Assembly: GCF_030816155.1 (NCBI RefSeq)
Contig: NZ_JAUSXR010000001.1
Span: 2,356,001-2,420,000, forward strand
Direction of reading: 5' to 3'
Source of the DNA: Arthrobacter woluwensis
GTDB taxonomy: Bacteria > Actinomycetota > Actinomycetes > Actinomycetales > Micrococcaceae
DNA length: 64,000 bases
The notes under the pieces are model-generated. The model saw nothing but the letters and a program-made list of their open reading frames with translations, ran no database searches and was not told the DNA's origin. The first letter of the stretch is position 1, and each line of letters starts with the position of its first letter. Both the position numbers and the translations under genes were made by a program. This document shows positions 53,200 to 63,299 of the stretch, piece after piece.

Positions 53200-53235
53200 G
53201 TTCGATAGTTGAACTTGCTATTCCTTTATCGAATG
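53200..53235. promoter_or_regulatory. Two IclR-type operators below the hydroxylase promoter
   Basis: GTTCAACTATCGAAC (complement of 53200-53214) and ATTCCTTTATCGAAT (53221-53235), centres 21 bp apart, i.e. two helical turns. Both lie just downstream of the predicted hydroxylase transcription start. Confidence 0.65.
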
Positions 53236-53241
53236 ATGCGA

Positions 53242-53270
53242 GCATAACCGCCGGGAACCGGCGCGACAAG
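53242..53270 (-). promoter_or_regulatory. Hydroxylase gene promoter
   Basis: Minus strand TTGTCG (complement of 53265-53270), 17-bp spacer, TATGCT (complement of 53242-53247): a good sigma-70-like promoter. Confidence 0.65.
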
Positions 53271-53273
53271 AGA

Positions 53274-53304
53274 ACGTATACGATCCAATTTCTTGGGTAT
53301 GATG
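53274..53304 (+). promoter_or_regulatory. GntR-type site and -10 of ThDP-enzyme gene
   Basis: AACGTATACGATC at 53274-53286 (palindromic core CGTATACG) sits in the -35 region; TATGAT at 53299-53304 is a likely -10. The site shares ATCGTATA with both sites at 56.6-56.7 kb. Confidence 0.6.
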
Positions 53305-53436
53305 TGTGACGTCCGGCACAGCCAGCCCCGCAGGCGGTTGAGCCCGGTGCCCGAAAAAGGGGCACGAAGCCGTGCAGGCAGCACGCGCGAGACACATACG
53401 GACACCACCTCTCCGTCTGTCTCGAAAGGCACGACC

Positions 53437-55080
53437 ATGCCCACCGTCTCTCAGCACGTCGCGATCGCACTCTCCCGTCACATCGATCAGGTCTTCGGCC
53501 TCATGGGCAACGGGAACGCCTACTTCCTGGATTCGATCCTGCGCGACACGGACGCCACCTTCACCGCCGTGCGGCACGAGGCCGGCGCCGTGGTGGCGGC
53601 GGATGCGCACTACCGCGCATCCGGCCGCATCGCCGCGGCCACCACCACCTACGGCGCCGGGTTCACCAACACGCTGACCGCCCTGGCGGAAGCGGCCCAG
53701 GCCCGCATCCCGCTGGTGCTGATCGTCGGGGACGAGCCGACCTCCGGCCCGCGCCCCTGGGATGTGGACCAGATCGCCCTCGCGTCCGCCGTCGGGGTCC
53801 GCACGTACACCGTGGGGCGCCTCGACGCGGCGGCGACCACCATCATCGCGATCGAACACGCCCTCGCGTACCGGCTCCCGGTGGTCCTCGCCATCCCCTA
53901 CGACGTGCCCACGCTGGAGGCCGGCGACGTCCCCGCCACCCCCCCGCTCCGCCTCCCGCAGCCCCAGGCGCCGGCCCCCTTCACCGAGGCCGCCATCGCA
54001 CGCGTGGCCGAGGCCCTCGCTCAGGCCGAACGGCCGCTCCTGCTCGCCGGTCGCGGAGCGCATCTCGCCGGCGCCGGCCCCGCCCTTGGAGCTCTCGCGG
54101 ACGCCACCGGGGCCGTCACCTCCTCCAGCGCGCTCGGACGCGGCGTTTTCCCCGACGAGCGATTCGACCTCGGGGTGACCGGCGGCTTCGGGGCGCCTGG
54201 CGCCATGGAGCTCATCCGGGAAGCGGACGTGGCGATCGTTTTCGGCGCGTCGCTGAACCCCTTCACCATGCGGTTCGGCGAGCTGTTCGCGCCGGACACC
54301 CGCGTGGTGCAGGTGGACATCGCTCCGGCCGCGACCCATCCCCGCGTGGGCGACTATCTGCAGGGTGACGCGCGCCTGGTGGCGGAAGCACTCACCGCGG
54401 CCCTCGACGGCGCACGGGCGTCGGGCTGGCGGGACACCGTGGACGTCGCGACCCTCCGCACGCAGGACCCCGGAGAGTCCGAGCTGGCCGACGGCCGGCT
54501 TGATCCCCGGCTGGCAGCCGCGCGGATCGCCGAACTTCTGCCGGAGGACCGGATCGTGGTGAGCGACGGCGGGCACTTCATCGCCTGGGCCAACATGTTC
54601 TGGCCGGTGGCCTCGCCCACCCGCATGATCATGGTCGGCACCGCGTACCAGTCGATCGGGCTGGGTTTCCCCAGCGTCGCCGGCGCGGCTCAGGCCGACC
54701 CTGATGCGACGATCGTCCTCACGACCGGCGACGGCGGCGGCCTGATGGCGCTGTCCGATCTGGAGACCGCGGTGCGGACCGCCGGCGGCCGGGGCCTGTG
54801 CGTGGTCTGGAACGACGGCGCGTACGGGGCCGAGGTCAACCTCTACGGTCTCAAAGGCCTGGCCGAGGATCCCATGCTCATCCCGGATGTGGACTTCGCC
54901 GCCCTGGGCAGCGCCGTGGGGGCCGAAGGCGTGGTGGTGCGGCGCATCGAGGATCTCGACCGGCTCGCCGAGTGGGCCTCCCGTCCGGCGGGAGAGCGCC
55001 CCTTCCTCGTGCTCGACCTGAGGATCTCGCGCTCGGTGATCGCGCCGTACCAGCGCGAAGTCATCCGCGTGAACAGCTGA
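53437..55080 (+). CDS. Thiamine-diphosphate-dependent enzyme (acetolactate synthase/benzoylformate decarboxylase superfamily)
   Basis: 547 residues with the three-domain ThDP layout: PYR domain with catalytic Glu48 (VRHEAGAVV), central domain, and PP domain with GDGGGLMALSDLETAV (G431-D432-G433) leading to WND. Decarboxylation or carboligation of a 2-keto acid is expected; substrate not predictable, but an aryl keto acid fits the cluster. Start at MPTVSQHV with GAAAGGC upstream. Confidence 0.88.
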   Translation: MPTVSQHVAIALSRHIDQVFGLMGNGNAYFLDSILRDTDATFTAVRHEAGAVVAADAHYRASGRIAAATTTYGAGFTNTLTALAEAAQARIPLVLIVGDEPTSGPRPWDVDQIALASAVGVRTYTVGRLDAAATTIIAIEHALAYRLPVVLAIPYDVPTLEAGDVPATPPLRLPQPQAPAPFTEAAIARVAEALAQAERPLLLAGRGAHLAGAGPALGALADATGAVTSSSALGRGVFPDERFDLGVTGGFGAPGAMELIREADVAIVFGASLNPFTMRFGELFAPDTRVVQVDIAPAATHPRVGDYLQGDARLVAEALTAALDGARASGWRDTVDVATLRTQDPGESELADGRLDPRLAAARIAELLPEDRIVVSDGGHFIAWANMFWPVASPTRMIMVGTAYQSIGLGFPSVAGAAQADPDATIVLTTGDGGGLMALSDLETAVRTAGGRGLCVVWNDGAYGAEVNLYGLKGLAEDPMLIPDVDFAALGSAVGAEGVVVRRIEDLDRLAEWASRPAGERPFLVLDLRISRSVIAPYQREVIRVNS

Positions 55081-55089
55081 CGCCGGGGG

Positions 55090-55176
55090 CCGGCGTCGTC
55101 GTCGAGGTGACACTTTCTCGGGGAAACCGCGAGGTTCCGCCCGAGAAAGTGCCTTCTCAACCACGCACGACGCCGG
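55090..55176. repeat. Nested palindromic element between convergent genes
   Basis: Outer arms CCGGCGTCGT / ACGACGCCGG and inner arms CACTTTCTCGGG / CCCGAGAAAGTG, around a smaller hairpin-forming loop GGAAACCGCGAGGTTCC. Could be a bidirectional terminator or a dispersed palindromic repeat; AT content of the inner arm differs from its surroundings. Confidence 0.75.
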
Positions 55177-55220
55177 CGCCGGGCCTCGCGTTCAGCTCGC
55201 CGCCCTGCTCGCCGTCCTAG

Positions 55221-56588
55221 TCAGCGCTGCCAGGCGTAGACGCCGCGCGACTGCTCCTCCTCCGCGGTGGGGCTGAGATCGATGCCCCGCCGGTCCCGGA
55301 GGAGCAGTGTGGCGATCAGACCCACGACGGTCATGCCCAGCAGGTACCACGTCACGGACTGGGACGTGCCGGTGGTCTGCTGGAGCCAGGCGGCGATGGT
55401 CGGAGCGAAGGCGCCGCCGACGATGGCCCCGATGGCGTACGAGATCGAGACACCGGAGAAGCGCACGGACGCCGGGAACATCTCGGAGTACCAGGCCGAC
55501 TGCGGGCCGTAGGTGAACCCGAGCCCGAGCGTGAGCAGGATGAGCCCCAGGGCCAGCAGGCCGGGGTTGGCGGTGTTGACCAGCGGGAACAGCGCCAGGA
55601 CCGCCGATCCTTGGAGCACCCACCCGATCAGATAGGTGTTCTTGCGGCCGATGCGGTCGCTCAGCCAGCCGGCCACGAAGGTGGACACGAGCCAGCTCAC
55701 CGACGACGCGGTCACGGCCCACAGCACCGAACCGCGGTCCAGACCCACCGGCCCGTCCGGATTGGTGGCGTAGTTCTGCACATAGCCGCCGGTGGTCATG
55801 TACCCCGCGGCGTTGTTGCCGGCGAACACGAGGGCGGCCAGGAGGACCAGCGGCGTGAACCGGGCGAAAAGCCGCACCACGGGCATGCCTGTCTGCTCCT
55901 TGCGGGCGGCGATCTCGGTGAACACCGGGCTCTCCTCCACCCGGCGGCGCACCCAGTAGCCCACGAGGATCAGGACCACCGAGAAGAGGAACGGGATGCG
56001 CCAGCCCCAGCCGAGGAAGGCTTCGCCCGGGAAGAGCACGTTCATGATGGCGAGCATCGCGCTGGCGAGGAGCAGCCCGATCGGCACGCCGATCTGCGGC
56101 ATGGCCCCGTAGAGCCCTCGCCGGTTCCGCGGGGCGTGCTCGACGGCCATGAGCACCGCGCCGCCCCACTCGCCACCGGCCGAGATCCCCTGAAGAATCC
56201 GCAGGACGATGAGAAGAATCGGTGCGAGCAGACCCGCCTGCGCGTAGCCCGGCAGCAGGCCGATGAGCACGGTCGAGACGCCCATCAGGATCAGCGTCAC
56301 CACCAGGACGATCCGGCGGCCGTACTTGTCACCGAAATGCCCGGCGAGGAAGGCCCCGAGAGGGCGGAAGAGGAAGCTGATGCCCACCGTGAGGAAGGCC
56401 AGGATGGTCCCGATCCCCTTCCCGGCGGGCTCGAAGAACAGGTGTCCGAAGACGAGCCCCGCGGCGGAGGCGTAAATGAAGTAGTCGTACCACTCGACGG
56501 TGGTTCCGACGACGGTGGCGAAGAGGACCCGCCGGCGGTCCGTGGAGGACGCTTCCGGGCGGGTGAGGACAGGGGATTTCTCGTTCAT
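55221..56588 (-). CDS. MHS-family MFS transporter (aromatic acid/metabolite:H+ symporter)
   Basis: 455 residues, 12 hydrophobic helices. Family signatures: TTVEWYDYFIYASAAGLVFG, GHFGDKYGRRIVLV, LRILQGISAGGEWGGAVLM and ESPVF, which place it in the metabolite:H+ symporter group (ShiA/ProP-like). Likely imports the aromatic substrate. Divergent from the FAH-RraA fusion with symmetric promoters. ATG with TGGAGC upstream. Confidence 0.9.
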   Translation of the reverse strand: MNEKSPVLTRPEASSTDRRRVLFATVVGTTVEWYDYFIYASAAGLVFGHLFFEPAGKGIGTILAFLTVGISFLFRPLGAFLAGHFGDKYGRRIVLVVTLILMGVSTVLIGLLPGYAQAGLLAPILLIVLRILQGISAGGEWGGAVLMAVEHAPRNRRGLYGAMPQIGVPIGLLLASAMLAIMNVLFPGEAFLGWGWRIPFLFSVVLILVGYWVRRRVEESPVFTEIAARKEQTGMPVVRLFARFTPLVLLAALVFAGNNAAGYMTTGGYVQNYATNPDGPVGLDRGSVLWAVTASSVSWLVSTFVAGWLSDRIGRKNTYLIGWVLQGSAVLALFPLVNTANPGLLALGLILLTLGLGFTYGPQSAWYSEMFPASVRFSGVSISYAIGAIVGGAFAPTIAAWLQQTTGTSQSVTWYLLGMTVVGLIATLLLRDRRGIDLSPTAEEEQSRGVYAWQR

Positions 56589-56637
56589 CTGGTGCTCCAG
56601 GGGCGAGTTCGGGCGATGCACCATCGCATTGCACCAG

Positions 56638-56703
56638 AAAATATACGATTTCAGATATGACCTGACAACCCCCTTGTCAGGGAATCCAGATCGTATATGA
56701 TTT
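56638..56703. promoter_or_regulatory. Symmetric divergent promoters with two GntR-type operators
   Basis: Plus: TTGTCA (56674-56679), 16 bp, TATGAT (56696-56701). Minus: TTGTCA (complement of 56663-56668), 17 bp, TATATT (complement of 56640-56645). The back-to-back -35 boxes form CCTGACAA-N5-TTGTCAGG. Each -10 is embedded in an ATCGTATAT motif (complement near 56641-56649; 56690-56701), ideal for repression of both genes. Confidence 0.75.
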
Positions 56704-56739
56704 GGTGTACGACCTCCGTCAGCGAATGAAGGGACGCCC

Positions 56740-58212
56740 GTGCCGACCAAGGAAACCACGCCGTTTCAGGTGACTCCCGGCAAGATCATCGCCGTGCATC
56801 TGAGCTATGCGTCGCGTGCCGCGCAGCGCGGCCGGACACCCGCTTCGCCTTCCTACTTCCTCAAACCGACGAGCTCCCTGAGCGCCTCCGGCAGCACCGT
56901 GGAGCGGCCCGCCGGCACCGAACTGCTCGCTTTCGAAGGCGAGATCGCGCTCGTCATCGGTGAGCCCGCGCACCAGGTCTCCGTGAATGAGGCCTGGAAC
57001 CACGTCGCCTGGGTGACGGCGTCGAATGACTGGGGCCTGTACGACCTCCGGTCCAATGACAAGGGCTCCAATCTGCGGAACAAGGGACGGGACGGCTACA
57101 CGCCCGTGGGTCCCGAGCTGATCGACGCGCGCACGATCGACCCCGCCGCCCTCCGCGTCCGGGCCTGGCGCAATGGCGAGCTGGTTCAGGACGACACTTC
57201 GGGCGCCATGATCTTCCCGTTCTCGCAGCTGATCGCCGATCTCTCCCAGCACCTCACCCTCGAGACCGGCGACGTGATCCTCACCGGCACCCCGGCGGGC
57301 TCCTCCGTGGCCCTGCCGGGCGATGTCATCGAGGTCGAGGTGGACGCACCCACGGTGGACGGCGCCCCGTCCACCGGACGCCTCGTCTCCCGCGTAGTCG
57401 AGGGCCCGGGCGCCTTCGACCCCGCCCTCGGCTCGCTGCCCTCCGTGGACGACCACCAGCGCGAAGAGGCCTGGGGCTCCCGTGAAGCCGCCGGTCTCGG
57501 CGAACCCGGCCCCGCCCTCTCCCCCGCCCTGCGCGCCAAGCTGCTGGAGACCCCGGTAGCGGGCCTTTCGCAGCAGCTGCGCAAGCGCGGCCTGAATAAT
57601 GTGGCGATCGACGGCGTGCGGCCCTCCGTGCCCGGCACCAAGATGGTGGGCGTCGCGAAGACGCTCCGCTTCGTCCCGAACCGCGAGGACCTCTTCCGCA
57701 GCCACGGCGGCGGCTTCAACGCCCAGAAGCGCGTTTTCGACAGCGTCGGCGAAGGCGAGGTCATCGTCATCGAGGCCCGCGGTGAGCGCGGCTCCGGCAC
57801 GCTCGGGGACGTGCTCGCGCTGCGCGCCCAGGTCCGGGGAGCGGCCGGCGTCGTGACCGACGGCGGCGTGCGAGACTACGTCACGGTGGCGGAGACCGGC
57901 CTCCCGGTCTTCAGCCAGGGCCCCCACCCCGCGGTCCTCGGGCGCAAGCACGTGCCGTGGGACAGCGATCTGACCATCTCCTGCGGCGGTGCCACCGTCC
58001 AGCCCGGCGACATCATCGTCGGCGACGACGACGGCGTGATCGTCCTGCCGCCGTCGCTCGCCGAAGAGGTGGCGGACGCGGCCCTGGCCCAGGAAGCGGA
58101 GGACGCCTGGATCGCGCGTCAGGTGGCCGACGGTCATCCCGTGGACGGGCTGTTCCCCCTGAACGCCGAGTGGCGGGCCCGCTTCGAGGCCGACCACGGC
58201 ACGGGAGAATGA
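56740..58212 (+). CDS. FAH-family isomerase/decarboxylase fused to an RraA-like domain (HpaG position)
   Basis: 490 residues, two domains. Residues 1-225: fumarylacetoacetate-hydrolase fold with metal ligands E66/E68 (FEGEIAL), D97 (SNDWG) and GTPAGS loop, as in HpaG. Residues 275-490: RraA/HMG-CHA aldolase-like fold with LGDVLALRAQ and the catalytic VTDGGVRD (R378, D379). E. coli HpaG is two FAH domains; here the second is replaced by an RraA fold, whose relatives decarboxylate oxaloacetate or cleave hydroxyoxoacids. Expected to convert the CHM-derived tricarboxylate to hydroxyheptadienedioate. GTG start with GAAGGGA. Confidence 0.85.
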   Translation: MPTKETTPFQVTPGKIIAVHLSYASRAAQRGRTPASPSYFLKPTSSLSASGSTVERPAGTELLAFEGEIALVIGEPAHQVSVNEAWNHVAWVTASNDWGLYDLRSNDKGSNLRNKGRDGYTPVGPELIDARTIDPAALRVRAWRNGELVQDDTSGAMIFPFSQLIADLSQHLTLETGDVILTGTPAGSSVALPGDVIEVEVDAPTVDGAPSTGRLVSRVVEGPGAFDPALGSLPSVDDHQREEAWGSREAAGLGEPGPALSPALRAKLLETPVAGLSQQLRKRGLNNVAIDGVRPSVPGTKMVGVAKTLRFVPNREDLFRSHGGGFNAQKRVFDSVGEGEVIVIEARGERGSGTLGDVLALRAQVRGAAGVVTDGGVRDYVTVAETGLPVFSQGPHPAVLGRKHVPWDSDLTISCGGATVQPGDIIVGDDDGVIVLPPSLAEEVADAALAQEAEDAWIARQVADGHPVDGLFPLNAEWRARFEADHGTGE

Positions 58213-58216
58213 CGTC

Positions 58217-58894
58217 ATGAGCAGCACCGTGACCTCCCTCAGCAAGTCCCAGATCGCCTACGAGTGGATCCGCGAGCGCATCGCCCGCCACGAGTTCGGG
58301 CCCGGTTACCGGCTCGTGCTCGGGTCGATCGCCTCCTCCCTGGACATGAGTGTGGTCCCGGTCCGCGAAGCCGTGCGGCGTCTCGAAGCCGAGGGACTCG
58401 TGGAGTTCGAACGCAATGTCGGCGCCCGCGTGACGCTCGTGGATGAGCAGGAGTACGTCCACACCATGCAGACGCTCGGCGTCGTGGAAGGTGTCGCGAC
58501 CTCGCTGTCCGCACCACACCTCGGCTCGATCGACCTGGACCGGGCGGCGGAGATGAACGAACGCCTGCGCCGGCTCCTCGACGACTTCGACCCCCACCTC
58601 TTCACCGTGGTGAACCAGCAGTTCCACACCGTACTGTTCGAGCCCTGCCCGAATCCGCACATCCTGGACCTCGTGCACCGGGGCTGGGCCCGCATGGCCG
58701 GGGTCCGCGATTCCACCTTCTCCTTCATCCCCGGCCGCGCCCGCGAGTCGGTGGAGGAACACGACCACATCATCGAGCTCATCCGGAGCAACGCCAGCCC
58801 TCTCGAGATCGAGATGGCCGCCCGCGACCACCGCTGGGCCACGATGAACGCCTACCTCGCCCAACGCCATCCCGGCGACGGGCACACCGCCTGA
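58217..58894 (+). CDS. GntR-family regulator (FCD type)
   Basis: 225 residues: N-terminal GntR winged helix (SQIAYEWIRERIARHEFGPGYRLVL, SSLDMSVVPVREAVRRLEAEGLVEF) and an FCD effector domain with the metal-binding His residues (NQQFHTVLF, DHIIELI, RDHRWATM). Four nt after the fusion gene, inside the operon, so autoregulated. Best candidate binder of the ATCGTATA sites. Confidence 0.91.
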   Translation: MSSTVTSLSKSQIAYEWIRERIARHEFGPGYRLVLGSIASSLDMSVVPVREAVRRLEAEGLVEFERNVGARVTLVDEQEYVHTMQTLGVVEGVATSLSAPHLGSIDLDRAAEMNERLRRLLDDFDPHLFTVVNQQFHTVLFEPCPNPHILDLVHRGWARMAGVRDSTFSFIPGRARESVEEHDHIIELIRSNASPLEIEMAARDHRWATMNAYLAQRHPGDGHTA

Positions 58895-58935
58895 GCACCC
58901 ATCCGGGTGTCACGATCACATCCTTGGAGGAGAGC

Positions 58936-60447
<1,512 letters not shown>

Positions 60448-60481
60448 GCCGCACGCCCCATCTCACGCAAGGACGCATGAC

Positions 60482-61645
60482 ATGACGCATCTGGATGACC
60501 GCACCCTCACCTCCTCCGGCTTCTACGTGAGCCAGGAGGCCCCGATCCACGCCACGGACCCCGTGACCACGCCGACCTCCCCCGCTCCGGACATCCTCCG
60601 CTGCGCGTACATGGACCTCGTGGTCACGGACCTGGCGGCTTCGCGGGTCTTCTACGTTGACGTGCTCGGCCTGCATGTGACGGAGGAGGACAAGGACGCG
60701 ATCTACCTGCGCTCCACCGAGGAGTTCATCCACCACAATCTGGTGCTGCGCAAGGGACCCGTGGCCGCCGTCGCCGCCTTCTCCTACCGTGTCCGCACAC
60801 CGGAGGACCTGGACCGCGCGGTCGCGTTCTACACGGAGCTCGGCTGCCGGGTGGAGCGCCGCCCGGAGGGCTTCGTCAAGGGAATCGGCGACTCGGTCCG
60901 CGTGGAGGATCCCCTGGGCTTCCCGTACGAGTTCTTCCACCAGACCGACCACGTGGAGCGGCTGTCCTGGCGTTACGACCTCCAGACGCCGGGCGAGCTG
61001 GTCCGGCTGGACCACTTCAACCAGGTCACCCCGGATGTCCCCCGCGCCGTCCGGCACTACCAGGATCTGGGTTTCCGGGTCACCGAGGACATCCAGGACG
61101 AGGACGGGGTGGTCTACGCCGCCTGGATGCGCCGCAAGCCGACCGTTCATGACACGGCCGCCACGGGCGGCGACGGTCCCCGCATGCATCACGTGGCTTT
61201 CGCGACGCACGAGAAGCACAACATCCTGGCGATCTGTGACAAGCTCGGTGCCCTGCGCCGCAGCGACGCGATCGAGCGCGGTCCGGGCCGGCATGGCGTG
61301 TCCAACGCCTTCTACCTGTACCTGCGCGATCCCGACGGGCACCGGGTGGAGATCTACACCCAGGACTACTACACGGGAGATCCGGACAACCCCGTCATCA
61401 CGTGGGATGTGCACGACAACCAGCGGCGTGACTGGTGGGGCAATCCCGTGGTGCCCAGCTGGTACACCGAGGCGTCGCTCGTCCTGGACCTGGACGGGAA
61501 CCCGCAGCCCGTCGTCGCGCGCACGGATGCGAGCGAGATGGCCGTGACCATCGGCGCGGACGGTTTCTCCTACACCCGCCCGGATGACCAGGACGCCATG
61601 CCCGAATGGAAGCAGGGCGAGTACAAGCTGGGTCACCAGCTCTAG
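60482..61645 (+). CDS. hpaD: Homoprotocatechuate 2,3-dioxygenase (extradiol)
   Basis: Opens the ring of 3,4-dihydroxyphenylacetate next to the diol. 387 residues, vicinal oxygen chelate fold. The 2-His-1-carboxylate triad is H178 (RLDHFN), H237 (MHHVAF) and E290 (HRVEIY), each exactly 23 positions after H155/H214/E267 of the Brevibacterium/Arthrobacter enzymes, because of a longer N-terminus. Whether it uses Fe or Mn cannot be read from the sequence. AAGGACG upstream. Confidence 0.95.
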   Translation: MTHLDDRTLTSSGFYVSQEAPIHATDPVTTPTSPAPDILRCAYMDLVVTDLAASRVFYVDVLGLHVTEEDKDAIYLRSTEEFIHHNLVLRKGPVAAVAAFSYRVRTPEDLDRAVAFYTELGCRVERRPEGFVKGIGDSVRVEDPLGFPYEFFHQTDHVERLSWRYDLQTPGELVRLDHFNQVTPDVPRAVRHYQDLGFRVTEDIQDEDGVVYAAWMRRKPTVHDTAATGGDGPRMHHVAFATHEKHNILAICDKLGALRRSDAIERGPGRHGVSNAFYLYLRDPDGHRVEIYTQDYYTGDPDNPVITWDVHDNQRRDWWGNPVVPSWYTEASLVLDLDGNPQPVVARTDASEMAVTIGADGFSYTRPDDQDAMPEWKQGEYKLGHQL

Positions 61646-61670
61646 AGTCATCGGAGAGGGAGGCAGGACC

Positions 61671-62456
61671 ATGCTCGACGACAGCACGATCAGCCGGCTC
61701 GCGGAGGAACTCGCCGACGCCGAACGCGACCGTGCGGTGATCCCCCGGATCACCGCACGGCACCCCGAGGCGACGGTCGACGATTCGTACGCCATCCAGC
61801 GGGTCTGGCAGGAGAAGAACCTGGCTGCGGGCCGCCGGCTGGTGGGCCGCAAGATCGGGCTCACCTCCAAGGCAATGCAGCAGGCCACCGGGATCTCGGA
61901 GCCCGATTACGGCGTGATGTTCGATGACACCGTGTGGGAGAACGGCTCCGTCCTGCCCTTCGACGCGTACTCGAATGTGCGGATCGAGGTGGAGCTGGCC
62001 TTCGTGCTCAACGCGCCTCTGGAAGGACCGCACTGCACGGTCATGGACGTCCTCCGGGCCACGGAGTACGTCACCCCGGCGCTGGAGGTGCTGAACTCCC
62101 ACCTTGAGCTGGAGGGGCGCACGATCGTGGACACCATCAGCGACAACGCCGCCTACGGTGGCATGGTCCTCGGCGGGAATCCCACCAAGCCGGACGCGAT
62201 CGACCTGCGCTGGGTGTCCGCCCTGCTGTACCGCAATGAGACCATCGAGGAGACCGGCGTCTCCGCGGGCGTCCTCAACCATCCGGCCACGGGCGTCGCG
62301 TGGCTCGCGAACAAGCTGCACCACCACGGAGACCGGCTGGAGGCCGGGGAGATCATCCTGGCCGGGTCCTTCACCCGGCCCGTCTGGATCTCCCGGGGCG
62401 ACAGCGTGCTCTGCGACTACGGACCGTTGGGAACCATCTCATGCCGCTTCCTCTGA
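61671..62456 (+). CDS. hpaH: 2-oxohept-4-ene-1,7-dioate hydratase
   Basis: Adds water to 2-oxo-hept-3/4-ene-dioate, the product of the HpaG step. FAH-superfamily hydratase (MhpD-like) of 261 residues: VGRKIGLTSKAMQ, RIEVELAFVL (metal Glu), PALEVLNSH and GAVLNHPATGVAWLANKL-like C-terminal motif. Start at MLDDSTISR with GGGAGGCAGG; an earlier frame opening lies within hpaD. Confidence 0.92.
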   Translation: MLDDSTISRLAEELADAERDRAVIPRITARHPEATVDDSYAIQRVWQEKNLAAGRRLVGRKIGLTSKAMQQATGISEPDYGVMFDDTVWENGSVLPFDAYSNVRIEVELAFVLNAPLEGPHCTVMDVLRATEYVTPALEVLNSHLELEGRTIVDTISDNAAYGGMVLGGNPTKPDAIDLRWVSALLYRNETIEETGVSAGVLNHPATGVAWLANKLHHHGDRLEAGEIILAGSFTRPVWISRGDSVLCDYGPLGTISCRFL

Positions 62457-63253
62457 GCCCCACACTCCGCCACCGACTGCGCGAGTCCGACCGGCCCCTG
62501 TTCGGCGGCTGGGTCTGCTCGGGCTCGCCCGTCATGGCGGAGGTCATGGCCGGCTCGGGCCTCGACTGGATCCTCCTCGACATGGAACACGCGCCCAACG
62601 GTCTCGAATCCGTGCTCTCCCAGCTCCACGCCGTCTCCGGGTATCCGGTCACGGCCGTGGTGCGGGTGCCGTCCGCTGATCCGGTGATCATCAAGCAGGT
62701 CCTGGACCTGGGCGCTCAGACCATCCTGGTGCCGATGGTCTCCACCGAGGAGCAGGCGCGGTCCGTGGCGGCCGCCGCCCAGTACCCGCCGCACGGCATC
62801 CGGGGTGTGGGCAGCGCCCTGGCGCGGTCCGCCCGCTGGAACCGCGTCCCGGACTACCTGCAGAACGCCGCCGAGCACGTGTCGGTCTTCGTCCAGGTGG
62901 AGACCGGCGAGGGCGTGAAGAATGCGCGTGCCATCGCGGCGGTGGACGGGATCGACGGCGTGTTCGTCGGTCCCAGCGATCTGGCCGCGTCGCTGGGCCA
63001 CCTCGGCCGGCAGGGTCACCCGGAGGTCGTCGCCGCGGTGGGCCGCGCCTTCGCCGACGTGACGGCCGCGGGGAAACCCGTCGGCGTCAACGCTTTCGAC
63101 CCTCAGGCCGCGGCCGACTATGCGGAGGCCGGGGCGACCTTCCTGCTCGTGGGGGCCGACGTCGCGCTGACGGCCAGGGCGTCCGAGGCTCTCGCCGCGC
63201 GCTTCATCCCTCAGTCCGGGGGCGACGACGGCGGGGCCACGGCCTCCTACTGA
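62441..63253 (+). CDS. hpaI: 4-hydroxy-2-oxoheptanedioate aldolase
   Basis: Class II aldolase that splits 4-hydroxy-2-oxoheptanedioate into pyruvate and succinate semialdehyde, ending the pathway. 270 residues, HpcH/HpaI barrel: WILLDMEHAPNG, VRVPSADP, VQVETGEGV (metal Glu) and FVGPSDLAASLG (metal Asp). Overlaps hpaH by 16 nt, so translationally coupled. Confidence 0.93.
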   Translation: MPLPLSPTLRHRLRESDRPLFGGWVCSGSPVMAEVMAGSGLDWILLDMEHAPNGLESVLSQLHAVSGYPVTAVVRVPSADPVIIKQVLDLGAQTILVPMVSTEEQARSVAAAAQYPPHGIRGVGSALARSARWNRVPDYLQNAAEHVSVFVQVETGEGVKNARAIAAVDGIDGVFVGPSDLAASLGHLGRQGHPEVVAAVGRAFADVTAAGKPVGVNAFDPQAAADYAEAGATFLLVGADVALTARASEALAARFIPQSGGDDGGATASY

Positions 63254-63299
63254 AACGCGCCCTGGCCCGGGCCGGGGCCGACAGGACCGGCCCGGTTCC

